Positions 1 to 5,097 of a stretch of 5,097 bases of DNA are shown here, piece after piece (position 1 is the stretch's first letter; every line of letters starts with the position of its first letter). The notes below the pieces were generated by a model. The model did not search any database and had not been told where the DNA came from. It was given only the letters and a program-made list of their open reading frames with translations. Position numbers and translations under genes: made by a program. The stretch comes from Betaproteobacteria bacterium. GTDB taxonomy: Bacteria > Pseudomonadota > Gammaproteobacteria > Burkholderiales > SG8-41. The stretch lies in the NCBI GenBank assembly GCA_025356695.1, contig JANXSE010000165.1, forward strand, positions 1-5,097. The letters are read 5' to 3'.

Positions 1-518
1 ATCACCGTCAGCAGTTCCGCCCCCATGTGCACGATGCTGCCGATGCCGGCAGAGGCGAAGCTCATGCCGCCGGGTTTGGTTTTGGCGAGCGCGATGAGTT
101 CTTTAACGTTATTCACCGGCAACTGCGGCGCGACGCAGACGATGTAAGGGTTCGAAGTGAGTTTGGTGACGGCGGTGAGATCGCGCACCGGATCGTAGTT
201 CTGCGGCTTGAGCGCAGCCGTGGTGATCACGGTGCTGCTCGAAACCAGCAGCGTGTAACCATCGGGCGCGGCTTTGGTGACGAGCTCGACGCCGATGCTG
301 CCGCCGGCACCGGTGCGGTTATCAACGACGAAGGGGTGCCCCCACAGCGTGCTGTAATGCTGCGCGGCGATGCGCGCCAGCGCATCGACACCGCCGCCGG
401 CAGACACATTGACGATGATGCGCACCGGGCGCTGCGGATACGGCGACGCATTATTTTGCGCGTGCGCCGCGCCGGCGACCAGCAGCGCCAGCGCAGCCGT
501 CGCGGAAAGCGACTTCAT
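1..518 (-). CDS. Bug/TctC-family periplasmic substrate-binding protein, 3' part cut off by window edge
   Basis: Tripartite tricarboxylate transporter receptor of the Bug type: a secreted protein expected to bind a small, usually carboxylated solute in the periplasm. The reading frame is open from ATG at 518 to the left edge, giving 172 residues of a family normally about 320-330 long. Residues 1-20 form a signal peptide (Lys near the start, Ala/Leu core, AHA before Gln21). The mature start has YPQRPVRIIV (27-36), the ligand-loop motif AGGGVDALAR (40-49), the WG...VVDNRTGAGGSIG block (59-76) and APDGYT (84-89), all family hallmarks. Asn37 stands where most members have the Pro of 'VPF'. Its ATG overlaps the stop of the upstream receptor gene as ATGA (518-515), and no good Shine-Dalgarno precedes it (the nearest AGGA is about 18 nt away), so translation probably depends on coupling. 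Family assignment is firm; the ligand is unknown. Confidence 0.93.
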   Translation of the reverse strand, partial: MKSLSATAALALLVAGAAHAQNNASPYPQRPVRIIVNVSAGGGVDALARIAAQHYSTLWGHPFVVDNRTGAGGSIGVELVTKAAPDGYTLLVSSSTVITTAALKPQNYDPVRDLTAVTKLTSNPYIVCVAPQLPVNNVKELIALAKTKPGGMSFASAGIGSIVHMGAELLTV

Positions 519-1507
519 TGCAATGCCAGATTGGCGTCCTTCGCCAGCTTGCGCCATTTCAGAATTTCATTTCTGACGTGATTGGTGAATTGATCGACGC
601 TGCTGCCGACCGGCGTCGAACCATCGGCGCCGAGGCGCGCAATGACGTCGGGCGACTTCAGCGCGGTAACCACCGCGGCGTTGATCTTGTTGACGAGTGC
701 GGGCGAGGCTTTCGACGAAATCACCAAACCGTACCATTGGTCGACTTCATAGCCAGGAACGGTCTCCGCAACGGTCGGGATTTCCGGCGCGTTTGGTGTG
801 CGTTTGGCAGCGGTGATGGCAAGCACGCGCAGACGGCCCGAGGAGGCGTGTGGCTTGACACCGAGCAGCGTCGAGAAACCGGCCTGCACTTCGCCGCCGA
901 GAATGGCGAGAATGCCGGCACCCGCGCCCTTGAACGGCACATGCAACAGCTTGACCCCGGCCGAATGCGCAAACATTTCGCCGGCCAGATGCTGCAGGCC
1001 GCCGGTGCCGGACGACGCAAAAGTCATTTTGCCCGGGTTGTTTTTTGCATAAGCGATCATTTCCCTGATGCTGGTCGCCGGCACTGCGCTGTTGACGTAG
1101 ACCGCGTACGGCAGTGTCGTCATCTGCGTGATGCCCTTGAGGTCTTTCGACAGATCGTAGGGCAGCTTTTCGTTCACCGCTGAATTGACAGTCTGCGAAC
1201 CCGAGATCAGGCAGATCGTGTAACCGTCGGGCGGCGCCTTGGCGGTGAGATCGACCCCAATCGCACCGGTCGCACCGGCGCGGTTGTCGACCACCACCTG
1301 CTGGCCCCATAGTTCGGACAATTTTGCGGCGACCACGCGGCCCGTGGTGTCGGTGCCGGCACCGGCGACAAACGGCACGATGAAGCGCACCGGCTTTGTC
1401 GGATAAGAAGCAACCGGATCGGCCTGTGCAGCCACCGCCGCGGTTGAAACGCACAATAGTGCAGCGATCGCTGCGCGCAATGCGCCGGCCTTGTGATGTT
1501 GCGTCAT
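515..1507 (-). CDS. Bug/TctC-family periplasmic substrate-binding protein
   Basis: Complete 330-residue receptor of the tripartite tricarboxylate transporter Bug family, of normal length, expected in the periplasm as a two-lobed solute-binding protein. Residues 1-29 look like a signal peptide (His/Lys/Arg start, Ala-rich core, AQA before Asp30). Family motifs follow in order: YPTKPVRFIVPF (35-46), the ligand loop AGAGTDTTGR (48-57), WGQQVVVDNRAGATGAIG (67-84), PPDGYT (92-97), LPYD (115-118), TFASSGTGG (162-170), HVPFKGAGAG (189-198), GEVQAGF (205-211), GRLRVLA (224-230) and EIPTVAE (242-248). The frame stays open further upstream to 1642, but that extension overlaps the VOC gene and would hide the signal peptide. 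ATG 1507 has AGGAG five bases before it, so it is chosen. It sits 25 bp after the VOC gene and overlaps the next receptor gene by 4 bp, so the three genes form one operon. The ligand cannot be predicted. Confidence 0.95.
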   Translation of the reverse strand: MTQHHKAGALRAAIAALLCVSTAAVAAQADPVASYPTKPVRFIVPFVAGAGTDTTGRVVAAKLSELWGQQVVVDNRAGATGAIGVDLTAKAPPDGYTICLISGSQTVNSAVNEKLPYDLSKDLKGITQMTTLPYAVYVNSAVPATSIREMIAYAKNNPGKMTFASSGTGGLQHLAGEMFAHSAGVKLLHVPFKGAGAGILAILGGEVQAGFSTLLGVKPHASSGRLRVLAITAAKRTPNAPEIPTVAETVPGYEVDQWYGLVISSKASPALVNKINAAVVTALKSPDVIARLGADGSTPVGSSVDQFTNHVRNEILKWRKLAKDANLALQ

Positions 1508-1512
1508 GCAAA

Positions 1513-1517
1513 CTCCT
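1513..1517 (-). promoter_or_regulatory. Shine-Dalgarno for the Bug receptor at 1507
   Basis: AGGAG on the minus strand, five bases before ATG 1507. It lies in the 25-bp gap after the VOC gene. It decides the start in favour of the 330-residue protein with an N-terminal signal peptide over a 375-residue reading. Confidence 0.8.
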
Positions 1518-1532
1518 GTGTTTGATCCGTCA

Positions 1533-2006
1533 TCAGCCGATGACGGGTTGATCCGGCCCTTTGGATTTGCGTTCGGGCACGGCGTAAACGTCGGTGATGG
1601 TGCGCAGCCCCTTGAATTCGACAATGTTGCCGCAGCCGTCACGCGCCAGCATCAGCATCTGCTCGCGCGCGGTGCCCTGCTGGCGGATCTCCGGCTTTTC
1701 GAGAAAGTCGACGTTGGCGTCGATCATCGATTTTTCGATTTTCTGGAACTGCTCAAGCGGCACCACCGCGCCGAAGTGGTGGATCGGCGTGACGCCGCGC
1801 GCCACCTTGCCGCCGTCCTCGCCATACACGTCTTTCGGCGACAGATGAGCAACGATGTGATGGCCGAAAAAATTGAAGTCGGCACGGCCCGGCATGTCGC
1901 GCCCTTCCGGGCAGCCGAGAATTTCGCCGTAGAACTTGCGCGCCTGCGCAAGATCGTCTACCGCGAATGAAAAATGAAACAGCGTGCTGATCGGGGTGGC
2001 GGCCAT
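1533..2006 (-). CDS. VOC-superfamily protein, extradiol dioxygenase-like (COG3565 type)
   Basis: A 157-residue cytoplasmic protein of the vicinal oxygen chelate fold (glyoxalase / extradiol dioxygenase / bleomycin-resistance superfamily). The opening strand FHFSFAVDDLAQARKFY with ILGCPEGR (10-36), then DFNFFGHHIVAHL (43-55), PIHHFGAVV (74-82) and GNIVEFKG (126-133), match the pattern I recall for COG3565, the 'predicted dioxygenase' group. His11, His77 and Glu130 fall where the metal-binding His, His, Glu triad is expected, so a divalent metal site looks intact. A tail of about 22 residues (136-157), rich in charged residues and Pro, extends past the usual end. ATG 2006 is preceded by GAGGAG with six bases between; the longer frame to 2126 would add 40 residues without VOC character. 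It is first in a likely operon with two Bug receptors. The substrate is unknown, and an actual dioxygenase activity is not shown by sequence. Confidence 0.92.
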   Translation of the reverse strand: MAATPISTLFHFSFAVDDLAQARKFYGEILGCPEGRDMPGRADFNFFGHHIVAHLSPKDVYGEDGGKVARGVTPIHHFGAVVPLEQFQKIEKSMIDANVDFLEKPEIRQQGTAREQMLMLARDGCGNIVEFKGLRTITDVYAVPERKSKGPDQPVIG

Positions 2007-2012
2007 GGGGTT

Positions 2013-2018
2013 CTCCTC
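2013..2018 (-). promoter_or_regulatory. Shine-Dalgarno for the VOC gene
   Basis: GAGGAG on the minus strand, six bases before ATG 2006. This strong site fixes the start at the 157-residue form and rules against the upstream in-frame ATG at 2126. Confidence 0.82.
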
Positions 2019-2040
2019 GCGTGGATTCGACGGGGCACCG

Positions 2041-2069
2041 ATGCTACACGCGCGGCACAGGCCGTGCAA
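2041..2069 (-). promoter_or_regulatory. Candidate sigma70 promoter of the VOC-Bug-Bug operon
   Basis: Reading the minus strand, TTGCAC (2069-2064) and TAGCAT (2046-2041) are separated by exactly 17 bases. The -35 matches consensus at its TTG and the -10 matches at four of six. Transcription would start near 2034, leaving a leader of about 28 nt that contains the GAGGAG site. It lies in the 98-bp divergent spacer, the only gap upstream of the three-gene operon. The placement is sensible but the match is moderate. Confidence 0.5.
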
Positions 2070-2104
2070 TGCGCGCGGTAACACTGATGCGCTAAACTTG
2101 TTAC

Positions 2105-3334
2105 ATGGCCCTCGCACGCCCCGCACGCTGGCGCATCACGCTGCATGACAACGACACCGGCGCCACCGCACTTGAACTGCCGCCCCGGCGTCTGTGGCCC
2201 GCGGGCCTGGTCGTCACCCTGATGTTTGCGGTGTTTGCATTCGTGTGGTGGCAGCAGTTCCGCACGGTTCTGCATGCGGCGACGGCAAAGACCCTGTTCG
2301 ATTTGACCACGCTGTTGTTCAACGCCGCCTGGCTGCTCGGCTGGTCGGTGGGCACCTTCCTGCTCGGCGCGCTCGCGCTGCTGCTGCTGTTTTACGGCGA
2401 GTCCGCGCGCATCGAAGCCGGCCGTTTGGTCTATGTGCCACACCTCGGGCCGCTCAAATGTGTGGTCGAGTACGAGCTTGCGCGCCTGCATAATCTGCGC
2501 GCCGAAACGCAAGGGGGCGACGCCGGCCGGGTGCGGCTGCGTTTCAGCTATGACGGCATCGACTGCTCGCTCGGCGACACCATGCCGCAGGCCGCTGCGG
2601 CGTTGCTGATCGCAGCGATCAACCGCGCAGCCCCCGCCGCATTGACGGCGGCGGTGGCCGCATTCTCCCCGGCTGCGAACCCTGCCGCGGTCACCATGCC
2701 GCCCCCGCCGTTACCGGCGCCACTGAGTTTGAGTTCACCTACGGCCATCGCGCTGATCGTTGCCAACTGTCTGCCGCTGGTCGGCGTGTTCAGCGGCCAC
2801 ATTACCCTCGCACAGGTGATGGTGCTGTTCTGGAGCGAAAACCTGATCATCGGCTTTTTCACGCTGCTCAAGATCATCATCGTCGGCCGCTGGGGAGCGC
2901 TGATGGCGGCGCCGTTTTTCGCCGGACATTACGGCGGCTTCATGGCGGTGCACTTCATGTTCGTCTATGCGTTTTTCATCGCCATGCCGGGCCACGGACC
3001 CGGCTCGCCGGAACTGGCGGTGGTCGCCGCGATGTATAAACCGCTGTGGCCTGCGGCGATTGCACTGCTGATCAGCCACGCGCTGTCGTTTGCGCTGAAT
3101 TTCATCGGCCGCCGCGAATACCAGTCCGAGACCGTCGGTGCACTGATGAACGCGCCCTACAAACGCGTGGTGCTATTGCATCTGACCATCATATTCGGCG
3201 GCTGGGTCGTAATGATGGTGCAGTCCACGGCGCCCGCGGTGGCCCTGTTGATCGGACTGAAAATCATCGCCGACCTCAGCGCGCACGCCCGCGAGCACCG
3301 CGCGGCCCCCCCTGAAACAGTAACCCTGATTTAG
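2105..3334 (+). CDS. Multipass membrane protein with DUF6498-like C-terminal half
   Basis: A 409-residue inner-membrane protein of unknown function. The N-terminal part has a short cytosolic-looking lead, two hydrophobic segments (about 33-52 and 69-97) and then a mainly hydrophilic beta-rich stretch (about 98-160, with ESARIEAGRLVYVP and VRLRFSYDG), which recalls membrane-anchored PH-like domains. A Pro/Ala-rich linker follows (about 174-210). The C-terminal part has about six hydrophobic segments (212-230, 233-260, 268-295, 305-334, 355-372, 375-390). It carries LFWSENLIIGFF (241-252), FFAGHYGGFMAVH (271-283) and RREYQ...APYKRVVLLHLTIIFGG (336-366), which I recognise as the pattern of DUF6498; this recall is not database-checked. 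An in-frame TAA at 2093-2095 bars any longer reading, and no Shine-Dalgarno lies before ATG 2105. It diverges from the VOC operon and has no evident functional partner. The reading frame is certain; the role is unknown. Confidence 0.88.
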   Translation: MALARPARWRITLHDNDTGATALELPPRRLWPAGLVVTLMFAVFAFVWWQQFRTVLHAATAKTLFDLTTLLFNAAWLLGWSVGTFLLGALALLLLFYGESARIEAGRLVYVPHLGPLKCVVEYELARLHNLRAETQGGDAGRVRLRFSYDGIDCSLGDTMPQAAAALLIAAINRAAPAALTAAVAAFSPAANPAAVTMPPPPLPAPLSLSSPTAIALIVANCLPLVGVFSGHITLAQVMVLFWSENLIIGFFTLLKIIIVGRWGALMAAPFFAGHYGGFMAVHFMFVYAFFIAMPGHGPGSPELAVVAAMYKPLWPAAIALLISHALSFALNFIGRREYQSETVGALMNAPYKRVVLLHLTIIFGGWVVMMVQSTAPAVALLIGLKIIADLSAHAREHRAAPPETVTLI

Positions 3335-3460
3335 GTATGGGCATTGCTGCGTATTGGCATGCTTCAGTCTATGATGCATCTCCGCTGCGCAACCTGGAGC
3401 CACCTCGCTGACAGTGACGGCAATACCGGAATTCATTCATCAACAAAACGGGAGCACGGC
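3335..3460 (+). promoter_or_regulatory. Intergenic leader of the CHRD lipoprotein gene with a weak promoter candidate
   Basis: This 126-bp gap has lower GC than the genes around it. TATGAT at 3370-3375 matches the sigma70 -10 consensus at five of six positions. No -35 box stands at the right distance: TTGCTG (3344-3349) is 20 bases away and TTGGCA (3354-3359) only 10. GATGCATC (3373-3380) is an 8-bp palindrome overlapping the -10 candidate. No terminator hairpin was seen after the membrane protein gene, so read-through into the lipoprotein gene is also possible. Confidence 0.35.
3450..3454 (+). promoter_or_regulatory. Shine-Dalgarno for the CHRD lipoprotein gene
   Basis: GGGAG six bases before ATG 3461. 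The frame is open upstream to ATG 3344, but only the start at 3461 has a ribosome-binding site and places the signal peptide at the N-terminus. Confidence 0.75.
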
Positions 3461-3877
3461 ATGAACATCAAACAACTTTCACTATGGGCAGCCATTGCAA
3501 GTGCAACACTGGCCGGATGCGCAGGCATGGGCGGCGCTGGCGGTCTGAGTCTCGACGGCGGCAAGGAAGTGCCACCGGTATCCACCGCCGCGACCGGTAG
3601 CGGCAGCATCACTGTTGCCAATGACATGTCGGTGAGCGGCAAGATCACCACCACCGGCCTCAACGGCACCGTCGCGCACATACACAACGGCGCAGCGGGC
3701 GCCAACGGTCCGGTCATCATTCCGCTGACGAAAAGCGGTGACAACGATTGGCTGGTGCCGGCCGGCGCGAAACTCACCGCCGAACAATACGAGATCTACA
3801 AAAAAGGCGGTCTCTACGTGAACGTGCACACGGTGGCGAACAAGGGCGGCGAAATCCGCGATCAGTTGCGCCCGTAA
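3461..3877 (+). CDS. CHRD-domain lipoprotein
   Basis: A 138-residue exported lipoprotein made almost wholly of one CHRD domain, the fold first described in chordin and also found in bacterial proteins, where its function is not established. The N-terminus MNIKQLSLWAAIASATLAGC is a lipoprotein signal peptide with lipobox LAGC (17-20), so Cys20 should be lipidated. Ala at the next position is not an inner-membrane retention signal, so the outer membrane is likely. The CHRD body spans about 29-136, with LSLDGGKEVPPVSTAATGSG (29-48), AHIHNGAAGANGPVIIPL (72-89) and GGLYVNVHTVANKGGEIRDQ (117-136). The His-rich AHIHNG and VNVHT segments are typical of the family. It is short for the family, a stand-alone domain. 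It is followed directly by a strong terminator and has no evident link to its neighbours. Confidence 0.94.
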   Translation: MNIKQLSLWAAIASATLAGCAGMGGAGGLSLDGGKEVPPVSTAATGSGSITVANDMSVSGKITTTGLNGTVAHIHNGAAGANGPVIIPLTKSGDNDWLVPAGAKLTAEQYEIYKKGGLYVNVHTVANKGGEIRDQLRP

Positions 3878-3895
3878 TACGCGTTGCTGTCAATA

Positions 3896-3923
3896 AAAAA
3901 GCCGGCGCTTGCGCCGGCTTTTT
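3896..3923. terminator. Bidirectional intrinsic terminator between convergent genes
   Basis: A perfect GC stem, GCCGGCG (3901-3907) with CGCCGGC (3912-3918), closes a four-base loop CTTG. It is extended by five A-T pairs (3896-3900 with 3919-3923). The run of A on the left and T on the right gives a U-tract on either strand. It therefore suits both the CHRD gene (stop at 3877) and the convergent Bug gene (stop at 3939), filling the 61-bp gap between them. Confidence 0.93.
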
Positions 3924-3938
3924 GTTTGTGCAACAAAA

Positions 3939-4916
3939 TCAATCGGCGCGGATGTTGGCGTCGCGAATGACCTTGCCGAGCCGTGTGAGATCGTTCTTGA
4001 TCAACGCGGCGAACGCATCCGAACTGCTGCCGACGGTTTCGAAACCGGCCGCGGTGAGGCGCTCTTTCGTATCGGGCAGATTGGTGATACGCACGACTTC
4101 CGCCTGCAACTGCGTGACGATGTCCGGCGGCGTGCCGCGCGGCAGCAGTACGCCGGTCCACGAATCGGCTTCGTAACCGGGCAGCCCCTGCTCGGCGATG
4201 GTCGGAATGTCGGTGGTCGCGTTCGCGCGTTTGCTACCGGTGGTGCCGAGAATGCGCAGGCGGCCGTTGCGGTGATAGGGCAGCGATTGCGCCAGCCCCG
4301 TGAACGCCATCGGCACCTGCCCCGCCATCACATCGTTGAACGCCGGCGTGATGCCCTTGTAGGCGAGATGCACGAGCTTGATGCCGGTCATCGACTGCAA
4401 CAGTTCCATCGGAATGTGCTGCGCGCTGCCGACACCGCCTGACGCATAGTTGAGTTCGCCCGGGCGCTTCTTCGCCAGCGCGACGAAGTCGGGCACGCTC
4501 TTCACCGGGAACGACGGATGCACGATCAGGCAGTTGCCGATGGTGGCCGTCAACGACACCGGCACGTAATCGCGCAGCGAGTCGTAGGGCAGTTTCGGAT
4601 ATAGCGCGGGATTGATGGTGAGCGTGGCAATGTTGGCCATGCCGATGGTGTAACCGTCGGGCACGGCGCGCGCAATCGCCTCCATGCCGATGATGCCGTT
4701 GGCACCGACGCGGTTGTCGACGATCACCTGCTGCCCCCAGTTCTCGCTCATGCGCTGCGCATAGAGGCGTGCGAGCACATCGACGGCACTGCCGGCGGCA
4801 AACGGCAGGATCAGGCGCAGCGGTTTGACCGGGTACTTCTGCTGCGCGAGTGCGGCGGCCGGCAGGATCACTGCCAGCGATATCAGCGCGACGCGCAACG
4901 ACGACAAAATTTTCAT
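3939..4916 (-). CDS. Bug/TctC-family periplasmic substrate-binding protein
   Basis: Complete 325-residue Bug-type receptor of the tripartite tricarboxylate transporter class, of normal family length. Residues 1-24 are a clear signal peptide ending ALA before Gln25. Family motifs are YPVKPLRLILPF (28-39), WGQQVIVDNRVGANGIIG (60-77), VPDGYT (85-90), LPYDSLRDYVPVS (109-121), NYASGGVGSAQHI (156-168), LAYKG (184-188), GQVPMAF (199-205), GRLRILG (218-224) and DIPTIAEQGLPGYEADSW (236-253). The ligand loop reads AAGSAVDVLAR (40-50): the Asp is kept, but the usual Gly-Gly before it is altered. The frame extends to ATG 4946, but ATG 4916 is chosen because GGAGG precedes it by four bases and it starts the signal peptide. 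It stands alone, divergent from the hydrolase gene and convergent with the lipoprotein gene. It is clearly diverged from the two receptors to the left, so it is not a recent duplicate. The ligand is unknown. Confidence 0.95.
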   Translation of the reverse strand: MKILSSLRVALISLAVILPAAALAQQKYPVKPLRLILPFAAGSAVDVLARLYAQRMSENWGQQVIVDNRVGANGIIGMEAIARAVPDGYTIGMANIATLTINPALYPKLPYDSLRDYVPVSLTATIGNCLIVHPSFPVKSVPDFVALAKKRPGELNYASGGVGSAQHIPMELLQSMTGIKLVHLAYKGITPAFNDVMAGQVPMAFTGLAQSLPYHRNGRLRILGTTGSKRANATTDIPTIAEQGLPGYEADSWTGVLLPRGTPPDIVTQLQAEVVRITNLPDTKERLTAAGFETVGSSSDAFAALIKNDLTRLGKVIRDANIRAD

Positions 4917-4920
4917 ACCC

Positions 4921-4925
4921 CCTCC
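4921..4925 (-). promoter_or_regulatory. Shine-Dalgarno for the Bug receptor at 4916
   Basis: GGAGG on the minus strand, within a GGAGGGGG run, four bases before ATG 4916. It favours the 325-residue form with an N-terminal signal peptide over the start at 4946, which would place ten extra residues in front of it. Confidence 0.75.
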
Positions 4926-5014
4926 ATCCGGAATTGTTTTGCGCATGCTATCAGGAAATGCGGCAACGGCGCCCCGTACGTATTAGAGTATCGGACTTGC
5001 GCAAATCAACCGGA

Positions 5015-5020
5015 GAGGAG
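5015..5020 (+). promoter_or_regulatory. Shine-Dalgarno for the hydrolase gene
   Basis: GAGGAG six bases before ATG 5027. The stretch GAGGAGAACCGC before this ATG differs by one base from that before the VOC start, GAGGAGAACCCC. It supports this short edge fragment as a real gene start. Confidence 0.8.
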
Positions 5021-5026
5021 AACCGC

Positions 5027-5097
5027 ATGCCCTACGCCACCGCCCGTGACGGCACCCGACTCTATTACGAAAGCGCCGGCCGCGGCACGCCGCTGGT
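5027..5097 (+). CDS. Alpha/beta-hydrolase-like protein, N-terminal fragment cut by window edge
   Basis: Only 23 complete codons are visible, reading MPYATARDGTRLYYESAGRG followed by TPL. This is the typical opening of alpha/beta-fold hydrolases (esterases, enol-lactonases, haloperoxidase-like enzymes): a first beta strand, the DGTRLYYE turn and strand, then G-x-G-x-P-L leading to the oxyanion-hole HG motif, which lies beyond the edge. There is no signal peptide, so it should be cytoplasmic. The start is supported by GAGGAG with six-base spacing. It is divergent from the adjacent Bug receptor, so a shared control region is possible. The catalytic residues are not in the window, and the subfamily and substrate cannot be judged. 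Confidence 0.75.
   Translation, partial: MPYATARDGTRLYYESAGRGTPL

Larger units (their letters stand above)
4917..5026. promoter_or_regulatory. Divergent intergenic region between Bug receptor and hydrolase genes
   Basis: A 110-bp spacer that must hold the start signals for both flanking genes. On the minus strand TAGCAT (4950-4945) is a possible -10 for the receptor, the same hexamer proposed for the VOC operon, but no convincing -35 stands 16-18 bases before it. On the plus strand TAGAGT (4984-4989) is a poor -10 candidate for the hydrolase. TTGCGCAA (4997-5004) is a perfect 8-bp palindrome and could be part of an operator, though it is short enough to arise by chance. Confidence 0.35.

Noticed and set aside
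27..581. 184-codon plus-strand open frame opposite the first Bug gene
   Set aside because: Its product is Arg/Asp/Gly-rich low-complexity text with no family likeness, and it lies fully antisense to a clear Bug gene. High GC keeps antisense frames open.
518..1183. 221-codon plus-strand open frame opposite the second Bug gene
   Set aside because: It is antisense to well-conserved receptor coding sequence, has no ribosome-binding site and no recognisable domain; it is a GC-driven shadow.
747..1511. 254-codon minus-strand frame overlapping the second Bug gene
   Set aside because: It is a frame-shifted reading of the same gene; the 330-residue frame carries all the family motifs and the Shine-Dalgarno.
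1508..1642. N-terminal extension of the second Bug receptor to 375 residues
   Set aside because: It would overlap the VOC gene by over 100 bp and bury the signal peptide; AGGAG before ATG 1507 fixes the start there.
1958..2512. 184-codon minus-strand frame spanning the divergent spacer and the membrane protein gene
   Set aside because: Gln/Arg/Glu-rich antisense text with no domain; it crosses the VOC start and promoter and is opposite clear transmembrane coding.
2735..3079. 114-codon minus-strand frame within the membrane protein gene
   Set aside because: Its His/Arg/Asp-rich composition is what hydrophobic GC-rich codons give on the opposite strand; there is no start signal.
3344..3460. 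Upstream start for the CHRD lipoprotein (177 residues)
   Set aside because: The extra 39 residues have no likeness to the family and would put the lipoprotein signal peptide inside the chain; GGGAG before 3461 decides.
3901..3918. GCCGGCGC inverted repeat considered as a protein-binding palindrome or mobile-element end
   Set aside because: The flanking A and T runs and its place between convergent stops explain it fully as a terminator; no second copy or transposase is present.
4917..4946. Ten-residue extension of the third Bug receptor
   Set aside because: ATG 4916 has GGAGG close by and begins a standard signal peptide directly; the extension adds only a charged, Gly-rich lead.

Overview
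The window is a compact, GC-rich bacterial chromosomal segment. It most resembles a betaproteobacterium, probably Burkholderiales or a close relative. The main reason is three genes for periplasmic substrate-binding proteins of the Bug/TctC family (tripartite tricarboxylate transporter receptors), a family greatly expanded in Bordetella, Cupriavidus, Variovorax, Polaromonas and their relatives. The taxon is inferred from gene content, since there is no rRNA or other marker here.

Layout. Positions 1-2006 are a minus-strand operon read from right to left: a small VOC-fold (extradiol dioxygenase-like) protein (2006-1533), a Bug receptor (1507-515), and a second Bug receptor (518 to beyond the left edge). 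The two receptor genes share an ATGA stop/start overlap. A 98-bp divergent spacer (2007-2104) holds a plausible sigma70 promoter for this operon. A plus-strand gene for a 409-residue multipass membrane protein with a DUF6498-like C-terminal half follows (2105-3334), then a small CHRD-domain lipoprotein gene (3461-3877). A bidirectional intrinsic terminator (about 3896-3923) separates the lipoprotein gene from a third, convergent Bug receptor gene (4916-3939, minus). After a second divergent spacer (4917-5026), an alpha/beta-hydrolase-like gene starts at 5027 and runs off the right edge.

How the genes may work together. The Bug proteins should be secreted to the periplasm to capture small, mostly carboxylated ligands. 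No TctA or TctB membrane subunits lie in the window, so these receptors are 'orphan' here, as is usual for the family. The VOC protein co-transcribed with two receptors, and the hydrolase next to the third, suggest uptake plus catabolism of organic or aromatic acids, but no substrate can be named from the sequence. The DUF6498-like protein and the CHRD lipoprotein have no evident link to the receptors.

Nothing here amounts to a clearly new system. The points most worth a second look are the ATGA-coupled receptor pair behind a VOC enzyme, the membrane gene that lacks a ribosome-binding site and has a stop codon 12 nt before its start, and the composite architecture of that membrane protein. 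No CRISPR array, tRNA, rRNA, insertion sequence or long repeat was seen.
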